Shown here: positions 23,745 to 31,169 of the stretch, piece after piece | Numbering within the stretch: the stretch's first letter is position 1 | Layout of the letters: each line of letters begins with the position of its first letter | NCBI GenBank assembly: GCA_016806145.1 | Contig: CP063167.1 | Span: 1,298,501 to 1,362,500, forward strand | Direction: 5' to 3' | Source of the DNA: Variovorax paradoxus | GTDB lineage: Bacteria > Pseudomonadota > Gammaproteobacteria > Burkholderiales > Burkholderiaceae_C | Length of the DNA: 64,000 nucleotides | Translations under genes and position numbers: made by a program | Notes under the pieces: generated by a model | Databases searched by the model: none | Told to the model about the DNA's origin: nothing | The model's input: the letters and a program-made list of their open reading frames with translations, nothing else

Positions 23745-26051
23745 ATGACTGCCAGAGCGACTGCACGGACCCCTGCGGATACCACTGCGAGCACCGCCAC
23801 CGACCGGGCCAAGGTGGCGCCCGCCGCTGCCAGCGATGGTGCCGCCACGAAGGCGCCGCGGGTTGAAAGGCCCAAGCACGCCGGCGACACGACCCAGGCG
23901 CAGCCTTCGAAGGCTGCCCCGCCGCAAAATCCCACCCACGAGAAACCGGTTGCGAACGAGTCCGGTGCCATTGCCGCCGCGCCGGCGCGCGACATCGACG
24001 TGCCGCTGCATCAACTGGTGCTCGACGACGCCAATGTCCGCAAGGTCCGCAGCGCGGGTGGCGTGGAGGAACTCGCCGCGCTCATCGATGCGCAGGGCCT
24101 GTTGCATCGCCTTGCCGTGGTCGCCCTGGCCGATGGTCGGTTCGGCGTCATCGCCGGGGGGCGACGTCTGCTGGCATTGCACAAGCTCGCCAGCTACGGG
24201 CGATGGTCGGCTGCCAGGCCCGTGGAGTGCCGGCTGTACGACAACGCGCAAGCGGTGGAGATTTCGCTGGCGGAGAACTCGGGGCGCGAAGCGATGCACC
24301 CAGCCGACGAGGCCGAGGCCTTTCTGGCGCGGGTCGAAGCGGGCCAGAGCGTGGCCCAGATCGCTGTGCGCTTCGGCGTGGCACCGCTGACCGTCGAGCG
24401 CCGTCTCAAGCTCGCCCGGCTTGCGCCACGCTTCCTCGCGATGTACCGGGAAGGGAGCATCGCGTCGGACATGCTGCACGCGCTGGCACTGACCGACAAC
24501 CACAAGGCCCAGGAGGCCGTGTGGGACGGCCTGCCCACTTATCGACGGGACGCCTGGACCATCCGACGCCTCCTGACCGAAGGCGCAGCCACCGCGGAAA
24601 GCCAACTCGCGCGCTTCGTGGGCGTCGAGACCTACGAGGCACGAGGTGGCAAGGTCCGGCGCGACCTGTTCGCCAATGACGATAGCGGCCGCTCGGGCAT
24701 CTATCTGGAGGCACCGGGGCTGCTGCGCCAGCTCGCCACGGAGAAGCTGCAAGCGGCGGCCGAAGAGGTGCGCGCCGAGGGCTGGGCGTGGGTCGAAGGC
24801 TTGATCGATGCAGATCGGCTGGCTTTGCGCGCCTATGGGCAGCAGGCGCCGTCCGAACGTGCACCCAGCGACGCGGAGGCTGGCATGTTGGCCGCGCTGG
24901 AGACCGAGCGCGAGCGGCTCGACGCGGCCTACGATCAGAACGAGGCGAAGTCACTGCAGTTCGATGGCGATGGCGATGACGCCTACGAGGCCGAGGAAGT
25001 GCGGCTGTCGGGTCTGTTGAGTGACCTCGACGACCGGATCGATGCGGCGCGCGCCTCGCTGCGGGTCTGGACGCCCGAGCAGATGGGACGGTGTGGTGCG
25101 ATGCTGCGCATCGACAGCGACGGAACGCTCGTCGTGCATCGTGGGCTGCTTCGGCGCGAGCCCGCCCATGATGGAGCCTGCGGCGCTGGCACCGAAGACG
25201 GCGACGGGTTGGTCAGCAAGGCAGAGCGGGGCAGCGAGAGCGGTGAGGCGGCCGAGGCCGGCAAACGACGCGCCGTCTTCAGCGAGAAGCTGATGCGCGA
25301 CCTCACGGCCCATCGCACCGCCGCCTTGCAGGCCGCGCTCACGCAGGACGTCGACGTGGCACTCGCGACGCTGGTGCACCGCATGGTCGAGACGGTGTTC
25401 GATCTCTATGACCGGGGCAATGACATCGTGAGGGTGACGGTGCGGCCAACAGGAGACCTCGCGCTCGCCGAGCATGCGAGCGACTACGTCCATACACCCG
25501 CCGCCGCGCTGCTGGAGCGCGCCGCGAGCGATTGGGGCGAGCGCCTGCCTCGTGATCCGGCCGCGACCTTCCGTTGGCTGCTTTCGCAGGAGCGTCAGAC
25601 CTTGCTGCAGCTGCTGGCCTATTGCACGGCGCGCAGCATCGATGCGATCCAGGGCCGTGAACGCCGGCGCAACCAGAGCGATGCAATCGCCGAGGCGCTC
25701 GGCCTGGACATGGCCGACTGGTGGACGCCAAGTGCTGCGAACTACCTGCACAACGTGAGCAAGGCCAAGGCGGTAGAGGCGGTCAGGGAAGCCAGTGGCA
25801 TCGACTGCACCAAGGAAGTCGCCGCCATGAAGAAGTCCGAGGCCGCGGACTATTGCGCAGCCAAGCTCGAAGGCACGCGTTGGCTGCCTGTTCCGTTGCG
25901 GCCGCTGGTTGCCGGTACGTCGCGCGCCTGCGAGGACGCGCAAGCCGAGCAAGAGAAGAACGATGGGGGAGAAGAAGCCCTGAACCGGGCTGGGCCGGAT
26001 GGCGATCCGGTCTCGGACGCTGGTCGTGACCAACCGGACCATGAGGCCTAG
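23745..26051 (+). CDS. Large ParB-like partition/regulatory protein
   Basis: A 768-residue ParB/Spo0J-related protein. An Ala/Pro-rich tail of about 80 residues precedes the ParB N-terminal domain (about 84-190), with box I-like GRFGVIAGGRRLLALHKL and box II-like AENSGREAMHPADEAEAF. The helix-turn-helix follows (GQSVAQIAVRFGVAPLTVER near 205-225). The remaining 500 residues, rich in Glu and Arg, have no fold I recognise. ParB CTP-binding boxes are present, so CTPase activity is possible. It is typical in size of ParB-like proteins on integrative conjugative elements; no parA is nearby. AAAGGA before ATG 23745 sets the start. A strong terminator follows. Confidence 0.82.
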   Translation: MTARATARTPADTTASTATDRAKVAPAAASDGAATKAPRVERPKHAGDTTQAQPSKAAPPQNPTHEKPVANESGAIAAAPARDIDVPLHQLVLDDANVRKVRSAGGVEELAALIDAQGLLHRLAVVALADGRFGVIAGGRRLLALHKLASYGRWSAARPVECRLYDNAQAVEISLAENSGREAMHPADEAEAFLARVEAGQSVAQIAVRFGVAPLTVERRLKLARLAPRFLAMYREGSIASDMLHALALTDNHKAQEAVWDGLPTYRRDAWTIRRLLTEGAATAESQLARFVGVETYEARGGKVRRDLFANDDSGRSGIYLEAPGLLRQLATEKLQAAAEEVRAEGWAWVEGLIDADRLALRAYGQQAPSERAPSDAEAGMLAALETERERLDAAYDQNEAKSLQFDGDGDDAYEAEEVRLSGLLSDLDDRIDAARASLRVWTPEQMGRCGAMLRIDSDGTLVVHRGLLRREPAHDGACGAGTEDGDGLVSKAERGSESGEAAEAGKRRAVFSEKLMRDLTAHRTAALQAALTQDVDVALATLVHRMVETVFDLYDRGNDIVRVTVRPTGDLALAEHASDYVHTPAAALLERAASDWGERLPRDPAATFRWLLSQERQTLLQLLAYCTARSIDAIQGRERRRNQSDAIAEALGLDMADWWTPSAANYLHNVSKAKAVEAVREASGIDCTKEVAAMKKSEAADYCAAKLEGTRWLPVPLRPLVAGTSRACEDAQAEQEKNDGGEEALNRAGPDGDPVSDAGRDQPDHEA

Positions 26052-26098
26052 CCGGCTGGATTGATACCGAGCATCCAGCCCGCGCAGAGCGCGCCTGA

Positions 26099-26136
26099 GC
26101 CTGTCGCCCGTGAATGTGCGGGCGGCAGGCTTTTTT
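26099..26136 (+). terminator. Rho-independent terminator after parB-like gene
   Basis: GCCTGTCGCCCG pairs with CGGGCGGCAGGC around an 8-base loop, followed by six T residues. A second hairpin, GGCTGGAT/ATCCAGCC, lies just upstream (26054-26080). Confidence 0.85.
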
Positions 26137-26729
26137 GCCTGAGCTCGTGTTCTGACGCATGACGGACCGCGCGGATGCATGACCTCGCGAACAACGAGCG
26201 ATGGCATGTCGCTGCAGCAATCCGCTTCCACCAGCGTCGTGCGCAGCGGCGGTGGCTGGTTTTTTTAAGGGGGTGGCCAGCGCGCTGTGCGCGGGTCGCT
26301 GGTCAGCGCGGGCTTGGGCCCGCGGGTGTTGTTGTGTGGAGCGCACGACTCGCTTCGCCTCGTGCTGGCAGGGCACGACATGGCGTGGGGGAGGGCGTGT
26401 CGCGGTGGCGCGTTTTTTTTGGGCGGTGGCCAGCGCGCTGTGCGCGGGTTACTGGTCAGCGCGGGCTCTGGGCCCGCGGGTGTTGTTGTGTGGAGCGCAC
26501 GACTCGCTTCGCCTCGTGCTGGCAGGGCACGAAATGGCGTGGGGGGGCGTATCGCGGTGGCGCTTTTTTTTTGGGCGGTGGCCAGCGCGCTGTGCGCGGG
26601 TTACTGGTCAGCGCGGGCTTTGGGCCCGCGGGTCTTGTTGTGTGGAGCGCACGACTCGCTTCGCCTCGTGCTTGAGAGGCGTGGTGATGTGGCGGGGCTG
26701 GCTCGCATGACCGTGAGCGTGCCACGCCG
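26137..26729. other. Non-coding stretch with tandem array
   Basis: No gene supported. Most of it is the 152-bp tandem array (26269-26680). Frames that are open across the array only reflect its repetition and GC content. Confidence 0.65.
26269..26680. repeat. Tandem repeat, about 152-bp unit, 2.7 copies
   Basis: GGTGGCCAGCGCGCTGTGCG recurs at 26272, 26425 and 26577 (periods 153 and 152). Each copy carries a GCGGGC/GCCCGC hairpin and a GCACGA/TCGTGC hairpin. The copies are preceded by T-runs of 7 (26260-26266), 8 (26413-26420) and 9 (26564-26572). The last copy is cut after the second hairpin. Non-coding; possibly an array of terminators or of small RNAs. Confidence 0.8.
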
Positions 26730-26857
26730 TTCTCGCTGTCAAGGCCTGCGCGCGCTCTGCGCGCTGGCGGCCTGCGGCCGTCTTCGAGCCTTGACCGCTG
26801 CGCTTCGGCGTGACCGTGACGGTCCTGGGCAATCCCGCCCTTTTCTTGGAGCGTCAC
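26730..26857 (+). ncRNA. Structured 5' leader C (AATCCC-loop element)
   Basis: Third copy. TTCTCGC (26730-26736); basal stem TCAAGGC (26739-26745) with a perfect partner GCCTTGA (26788-26794) enclosing GCGGCC-TGC-GGCCGT; block GACCGCTGCGCT; a GACCG-TGA-CGGTC hairpin (26812-26824); and GGGC-AATCCC-GCCC (26827-26840) shortly before GGAG (26848-26851). Confidence 0.65.
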
Positions 26858-27226
26858 ATGACTTTCTCGTACTTCTTTTTGAGCGACGAACAGGTTCGGC
26901 GACTTGTCGCGAATGGCCGCGCATCGCGCGAATTTGAGGCGCGCGACGAACTCTTCGATCCGTCACCGGTGGTCAAGCTCTTCACGCCGGATGCCGGCGC
27001 GACGTGGTTGCTGAGCGAGATCGATCCCGACGATCCGACGATCGCCTTCGGCTTGTGCGATTTGGGTCAGGGCTATCCCGAGTTGGGATGCGTGAGTCTT
27101 GACACGCTGGCTTGCCTGAGGGGGCCGTTGCGCCTGCCGATCGAGCAGGACGTGGGATTCCAGGCGACGCGCCCGCTCAGTGCCTATGCAGTCGCGGCGC
27201 GCCTGGCGGGCCGGATCGAGGCCTGA
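26858..27226 (+). CDS. DUF2958 domain protein
   Basis: A 122-residue protein of the DUF2958 family, common on conjugative elements and genomic islands. Diagnostic blocks: VKLFTPDAGATWLLSEIDP (about residues 39-57), FGLCDLGQGYPELGCVSL (about 64-81) and the end PLSAYAVAARLAGRI. Function unknown. ATG 26858 follows GGAG by 6 bases and begins directly after the AATCCC-loop leader; the open frame upstream runs through that leader and is not counted. Confidence 0.82.
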   Translation: MTFSYFFLSDEQVRRLVANGRASREFEARDELFDPSPVVKLFTPDAGATWLLSEIDPDDPTIAFGLCDLGQGYPELGCVSLDTLACLRGPLRLPIEQDVGFQATRPLSAYAVAARLAGRIEA

Positions 27227-27618
27227 GCGGCCGGCCTGTGCCGGCAGCTGGGCTGCCGGCACTTGTTTGTGCTTCTTCCCTTCTCTTGTTCATTCATTCT
27301 TTCCTTCTTTCGTGCGAGGGGCGCTGCCTCTTGCGTCTTTGGAAGGACGGTCTGGGGGGCTCACCGGGGTGTCCGGCGCCGCCCTTGGGTCGCTGCCTGG
27401 TGGTCAGGCCGTTCCCGGGACCGCCTCTTTCCGACGCCTGGCTGCGGGCCTTGCGGGCGCCAGGGTGCGGCTGCGCCCCCGTCCTCACCCGGTCCCTGCG
27501 CTTTGCTGCGGGCTGCGGCTTGCGGGCGGGCCCTGGCGCCCGCGCGGTCCTCGCCGTCATGGCGTCGAGGCGGCTCCGCGGGAGCCGGCCCGTCACCTCA
27601 CAGAAAGGCAGACTCCCC
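27227..27618. other. GC-rich leader region of the next gene
   Basis: No gene supported over 392 bases. It starts with a CT-rich stretch with TTCATTCATTC-like runs and continues with strongly structured GC-rich sequence (for example GGCTCC-GC-GGGAGCC near 27572). It resembles the other island leaders in style, but the AATCCC hairpin is absent. Confidence 0.5.
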
Positions 27619-27993
27619 ATGGACAGCTCCGATCCCCGTACGCCATTCTCCCCACCCCCCGCCGTCGCAGGCGGCGCGCCTGGTGCCGGCGGTCCGCGCG
27701 AACCGCAGGCTTCGATCGTGTGGCGTTACGCGCTCAGCGTCGATCGTCACTGGGCCCTGGTTTTCGATGCGCAGGGGCGCAATCTTGGGGAAGTTCACCG
27801 TCCCGCCCTGGCCGCGGGGCCTGATGGCCGGCTCCTCACCTTCGAGCAAGTCGTGCGTCTGATGTGTGCGGCGCCGCGCATGCGCACGCTGCTGCAGGAG
27901 ATCGTTGCAGCTGGTGGCGCCGACGTGCCCGCGTCCCGCGCGCAAGATGGGTGCTTGGCCCGTGCCCGCGCCCTTTTGGCGGAGCTGGGCTAG
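27619..27993 (+). CDS. Hypothetical protein of the accessory region
   Basis: A 124-residue protein of unknown function. The first 30 residues are Pro/Gly/Ala-rich and probably disordered. A compact part follows (WRYALSVDRHWALVFDAQG near 35-53, RLLTFEQVVRLMCAAPRMR near 73-91). AAAGGCAG precedes ATG 27619. The frame is open far upstream through the GC-rich leader, which I discount. Last gene of the island-like region. Confidence 0.6.
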   Translation: MDSSDPRTPFSPPPAVAGGAPGAGGPREPQASIVWRYALSVDRHWALVFDAQGRNLGEVHRPALAAGPDGRLLTFEQVVRLMCAAPRMRTLLQEIVAAGGADVPASRAQDGCLARARALLAELG

Positions 27994-28006
27994 CTGTCCC
28001 GCCGGT

Positions 28007-28037
28007 GCGGCCGCCCTCGTGATTCGCTGGCGGCCGC
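28007..28037. terminator. GC-rich hairpin between convergent genes
   Basis: GCGGCCGCC (28007-28015) and GGCGGCCGC (28029-28037), a perfect 9-bp stem with a 13-base loop. It lacks a T-run. Confidence 0.4.
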
Positions 28038-28070
28038 GGGCCAATGCGATCGTATGCGGTCTCTCTTTGC

Positions 28071-28559
28071 TCAGGGAATCACGATCGATGTGTCGGTCTT
28101 CACGCGATCGAGCGCCACGAGCGAGCGAAAACTCTTGACGGCCTCGTTCTGCGCAAACAAGCGCCGCGTGAGACCTTCGTAACTGCGCATGTTGGGTGCG
28201 ACGATGATGAGCACACAGCTGACGCCACCCGTCACGTAGAAGCATTGTTGGACTTCGGGCGTGTCTCGAAAAAGCGCTTTGGCGCGATCCACCGTCGACG
28301 CTCGCTCGTCGACGAGTTGTACCTCGACGATGGACGTGATGGTGGCCGACACCGCCTCCGGGTCGACGATCGCCACGTTTCTTATGATCACGCCCGCCGC
28401 TTCCATCGCCGCGATGCGCCGCTGCACGGCTGCCGCGGACAGATGGACCTCCTCGGCGATCACCCGCTGCGGTGTCTTGTTGTCACGTTGCAGGATGCGC
28501 AGGATCTCGCGGTCCTGGCGGTCGAGCGCGAATTCGGTGGCCGAGGGCTTGGGTGCCAT
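28071..28559 (-). CDS. Lrp/AsnC-family regulator
   Basis: A 162-residue Lrp/AsnC protein. The helix-turn-helix is at about residues 12-60 (LDRQDREILRILQRDNKTPQ, HLSAAAVQRRIAAME). The C-terminal RAM domain follows (about 75-150), with VQQCFYVTGGVSCVLIIVA, where amino acids bind between subunits. It is divergent from an EamA exporter gene 72 bases away, a usual pairing in which the regulator senses an amino acid and switches on its exporter. The shared promoter region is AT-rich (GGGTGATTTAATCAGGG). Confidence 0.9.
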   Translation of the reverse strand: MAPKPSATEFALDRQDREILRILQRDNKTPQRVIAEEVHLSAAAVQRRIAAMEAAGVIIRNVAIVDPEAVSATITSIVEVQLVDERASTVDRAKALFRDTPEVQQCFYVTGGVSCVLIIVAPNMRSYEGLTRRLFAQNEAVKSFRSLVALDRVKTDTSIVIP

Positions 28560-28631
28560 GTCGAGTGAAAAGTGCGTCCGGGTGGTGATTTTCGGGTGAT
28601 TTAATCAGGGCGGCGAATATAAAGTGCGCGG

Positions 28632-29609
28632 ATGACCTCCATCTCCAACGCACGGCCTGTCGGCGCGGCCCCCTCCCACCCCCTCCTGGGGGTGGCCTGC
28701 GGCGCGGGTGCCGGCGCACTGTGGGGTCTGGTTTTTCTGGCACCGGCCTTGGTCAAGGACTTCGATCCGCTGCAATTGAGCATCGGTCGATACTTGTGCT
28801 ATGGCGTCCTCGCCGCGCTGATGCTTGCGCCGCGCTGGCGGCAGGTGACGACGAACTTGTCGCGATCGCACTGGTTCACCTTGTCCTGGCTCGCCCTGAC
28901 TGGGAACATCGTTTACTACATCTTGTTGTCGGGCGCGGTGCAGATGGGAGGCATCGCCATGACCTCGCTGGTGATCGGGTTCCTTCCGGTGGCCGTGACC
29001 GTCATCGGTAGTCGCGACACCGGCGCGGCGCCTTTCAAGGCGCTCGTGCCTTCGCTCCTGCTGAGTGGCGCCGGCACGCTTTGTATCGGTTGGGAGGCTT
29101 TGGCTACTTCGAACGCGGCGGCGTCCGGGTCAGGCGGGCTCGGGCTTGTGTGTGCCGTGGGGGCGCTGGCGTCCTGGACAGCGTTTGCGGTGGGCAATGC
29201 GCGCGCCCTGAAGCGGGTGCACGGTGTCTCTGGACACGACTGGAGCCTGTTGACGGGGATCGTCACAGGCGCGCAGAGTCTGGTTCTACTGCCACTGGCC
29301 CTGCTCCTGGCGACGACGCACTACGACGCGCATCAGTGGGTGCGATTTGCCTTGGTGTCGCTGACTCTGGCCCTGGTTGCTTCCATCGCAGGCAATGCCC
29401 TGTGGAACCGGATGAGTCGCCTGCTCCCCCTCACGGTGGTCGGGCAGATGATTCTTTTTGAGACCGTTTTCGCGCTCGTCTATGGCCTCGCATGGGAGCG
29501 CAGGCTGCCGAGCGTGTTCGAGACGCTCGCGCTCGTCTTCGTGATCTCGAGCGTGCTGGCTTGCCTCGCCGCGCATCGCCGCTTGCCCGAGAAAGGGAAG
29601 TTCGCTTAA
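28632..29609 (+). CDS. EamA/DMT-family exporter
   Basis: A 325-residue inner-membrane protein with about ten hydrophobic segments in two EamA halves (roughly residues 15-145 and 165-315). No signal peptide. DMT transporters of this length export amino acids or related metabolites by proton exchange. Divergent from the Lrp regulator, which probably controls it. Ends just before a palindrome at 29677-29698. The substrate is unknown. Confidence 0.85.
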   Translation: MTSISNARPVGAAPSHPLLGVACGAGAGALWGLVFLAPALVKDFDPLQLSIGRYLCYGVLAALMLAPRWRQVTTNLSRSHWFTLSWLALTGNIVYYILLSGAVQMGGIAMTSLVIGFLPVAVTVIGSRDTGAAPFKALVPSLLLSGAGTLCIGWEALATSNAAASGSGGLGLVCAVGALASWTAFAVGNARALKRVHGVSGHDWSLLTGIVTGAQSLVLLPLALLLATTHYDAHQWVRFALVSLTLALVASIAGNALWNRMSRLLPLTVVGQMILFETVFALVYGLAWERRLPSVFETLALVFVISSVLACLAAHRRLPEKGKFA

Positions 29610-29676
29610 GCGAGCGCTCGGACAGGGCGGGTGCGCGTCGCCTACTGGCGCCGTACCCCCGATCGACCTGATCGCG

Positions 29677-29698
29677 GGTGTTCGGCATGCCGAACACC
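29677..29698. repeat. Perfect 22-bp palindrome
   Basis: The half GGTGTTCGGCA is followed directly by its exact complement, with no spacer. It lies 68 bases after the EamA stop, in the gap before the convergent PCC-domain gene. Without a T-run it may be a terminator or a protein-binding site. Confidence 0.6.
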
Positions 29699-29890
29699 TG
29701 TCGAAAGGGGGGCGAGGGATTCGCCGCTGGCGAGGTCGGGCGCTCACATGCGCGTGGAAACCTGGTTTCCAGCGTTGCACGCCTCGCCTCCACGTTCCGT
29801 TGGCGGCTTCGTGTTGGCACCGGGAGGCCGTGTGACGGTGCCGCGTCCTCGGCTCCCGCCAGCCCCTGCCGTCGCGCGCCTGTTTCGCGT

Positions 29891-30418
29891 TTACTTCGCG
29901 CCCGGATGCAACCCCAGCACATTCGCCCCGATGGCAGGGTCGACGAAGCGCTCGAGCCGCTGCGGATGCAGGATCACCGTGATCTCGCACGAGCCCGTGC
30001 CCACCGTCAGGCCCAGCAGGTGGCCGCCCGCGCCGATGAAGCTGCCGTCGGTCACGATGCCGTGCGCATGGATCGAGGGCTTGCCTTCCTTCCAGGCGAT
30101 CGAGCCCGTGAGGTTGGCGAGCTCCACGTCCTTGAAGGTCTTCGGGTTGAAGACCTTCTTCGCGAAGTCGTAAAAGCCGAAGGTGGCCTCGCGCATGAAG
30201 CCGATGCCCACGATGCTGGCGCTCGGTATCTGCTCGACCACGGCGAGGCGCTCGAGGTGCGCGAGCACGTCGTCCCCGTTGCGCAGCACCATCAGGTAGC
30301 CGGTGGGCGTGCGCGTGACCTTGCCGGTCAGGTCCTGCGCGCTGGCCGAGGCGCTGAAGGCGAGCGAGGCACAGGCGGTGGCCAGTGCGAGGAGGGCGGA
30401 GGCGAGGGTCTTGAACAT
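29891..30418 (-). CDS. Exported PCC/DUF296-domain protein
   Basis: A 175-residue protein counted from ATG 30418, where MFKTLASALLALATACASLA begins a Sec signal peptide cleaved near ASA-QD (residues 26-28). The mature part is a PCC (DUF296) domain: GYLMVLRNGDDVLAHLERLA, ASIVGIGFMREATFGFYD, and IHAHGIVTDGSFIGAGGHLL with the conserved His-x-His. Most PCC proteins are cytoplasmic or AT-hook DNA-binding proteins, so a signal peptide is unusual. The role is unknown; a ligand-binding function in the periplasm is possible. Confidence 0.78.
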   Translation of the reverse strand: MFKTLASALLALATACASLAFSASASAQDLTGKVTRTPTGYLMVLRNGDDVLAHLERLAVVEQIPSASIVGIGFMREATFGFYDFAKKVFNPKTFKDVELANLTGSIAWKEGKPSIHAHGIVTDGSFIGAGGHLLGLTVGTGSCEITVILHPQRLERFVDPAIGANVLGLHPGAK

Positions 30419-30573
30419 CGGTCTGTCTCGTTTCTTTTTGAAGATGCAACCAGGTTGCGGGTTCGGCTTTGTTCGCCGCACGGGTGAGGAACAGCCGCAC
30501 GCCCGCACCGAAAGTGCTGGCGCGCCGCTGTCCGGCACGGGGCGCGGGCAATTGCCCGCGGAAGATCAGGCGT

Positions 30574-30984
30574 TCACGAGGCGTTCGCGCCCTGGGCGAC
30601 GGCCGCGTGCACCTTGGCGCGCAGCCGCGCGACGTCGACGACGAAGCGGCCGTGGGTGCCGCTCGCGACTTCCTTGTCGCCTTCGTGCACCGTGAACTCG
30701 AAGTCCACGCCGCGGCCGTCGACCGCGCGCACGCGCGCCTCGATGCGCACCGGCTGGCCCAGCAGCGTGGCGCCCACGTGCTTCAGCGCGATCGCGGTGC
30801 CGACCGAGGATTCGCCCGCGCCCACGTGATCGAGCAGGAAGTCGAGGCAGGTCTGCTCGACGTCGCGCACCAGCTCGGGCGTGGCATAGATGCGCAGGTC
30901 CTCGCCGAGGAAGTCGACGGTGCGCGGGCGGTCGATCACGAGTTCGCGGCGGGTGAGGGCGCCTGCGCGCAGTTCTGGGTTCAT
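30574..30984 (-). CDS. Hotdog-fold thioesterase, FlK-like
   Basis: A 136-residue single hotdog domain. The pattern ATPELVRDVEQTCLDFLLDH, SSVGTAIALKHVGATLLG and SGTHGRFVVD matches the fluoroacetyl-CoA thioesterase FlK group. His69 (LKH) corresponds to the catalytic histidine and Ser59/Ser60 occupy the position near the FlK threonine. It hydrolyses a short acyl-CoA, probably an inhibitory or pathway intermediate. ATG 30984 is chosen as the domain start; the upstream frame is antisense to the promoter of the divergent LysR gene. It shares a 16-bp promoter motif with the operons at 32-42 kb, so it probably belongs to that regulon. Confidence 0.8.
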   Translation of the reverse strand: MNPELRAGALTRRELVIDRPRTVDFLGEDLRIYATPELVRDVEQTCLDFLLDHVGAGESSVGTAIALKHVGATLLGQPVRIEARVRAVDGRGVDFEFTVHEGDKEVASGTHGRFVVDVARLRAKVHAAVAQGANAS

Positions 30985-31084
30985 GGGGCTTGGTCCGAAA
31001 GCGTTGAGCGTCAATTGACGTTGTCCCGACTGGCTGTGCGTCGGTGCGAAGGGCAGTCTAGGAAGCGCGGCGCGGCGCGGCAAA

Positions 31085-31100
31085 CGAGTTTTTCTCGAAG
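31085..31100. promoter_or_regulatory. Shared 16-bp motif in the LysR/thioesterase promoter
   Basis: CGAGTTTTTCTCGAAG. Its reverse complement recurs with one change at 36191-36206 between the two catabolic operons. Likely LysR-type binding site. Confidence 0.5.
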
Positions 31101-31169
31101 CATTGCGTAGAAAATATTGAAGGCCTCGCGCCCCCGCCCCGTGCCCGCTCCCGAAGGAATCCGTCCACC

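Noticed and set aside
26260..26680. Tandem repeats considered as a CRISPR array
   Set aside because: The repeats are contiguous 152-bp units without unique spacers, and no cas genes are present.
27227..27618. A fourth AATCCC-loop leader before the gene at 27619, and a fifth before the ParB-like gene
   Set aside because: Both leaders are GC-rich and structured, but neither has the AATCCC hairpin or the CAAGG basal stem.
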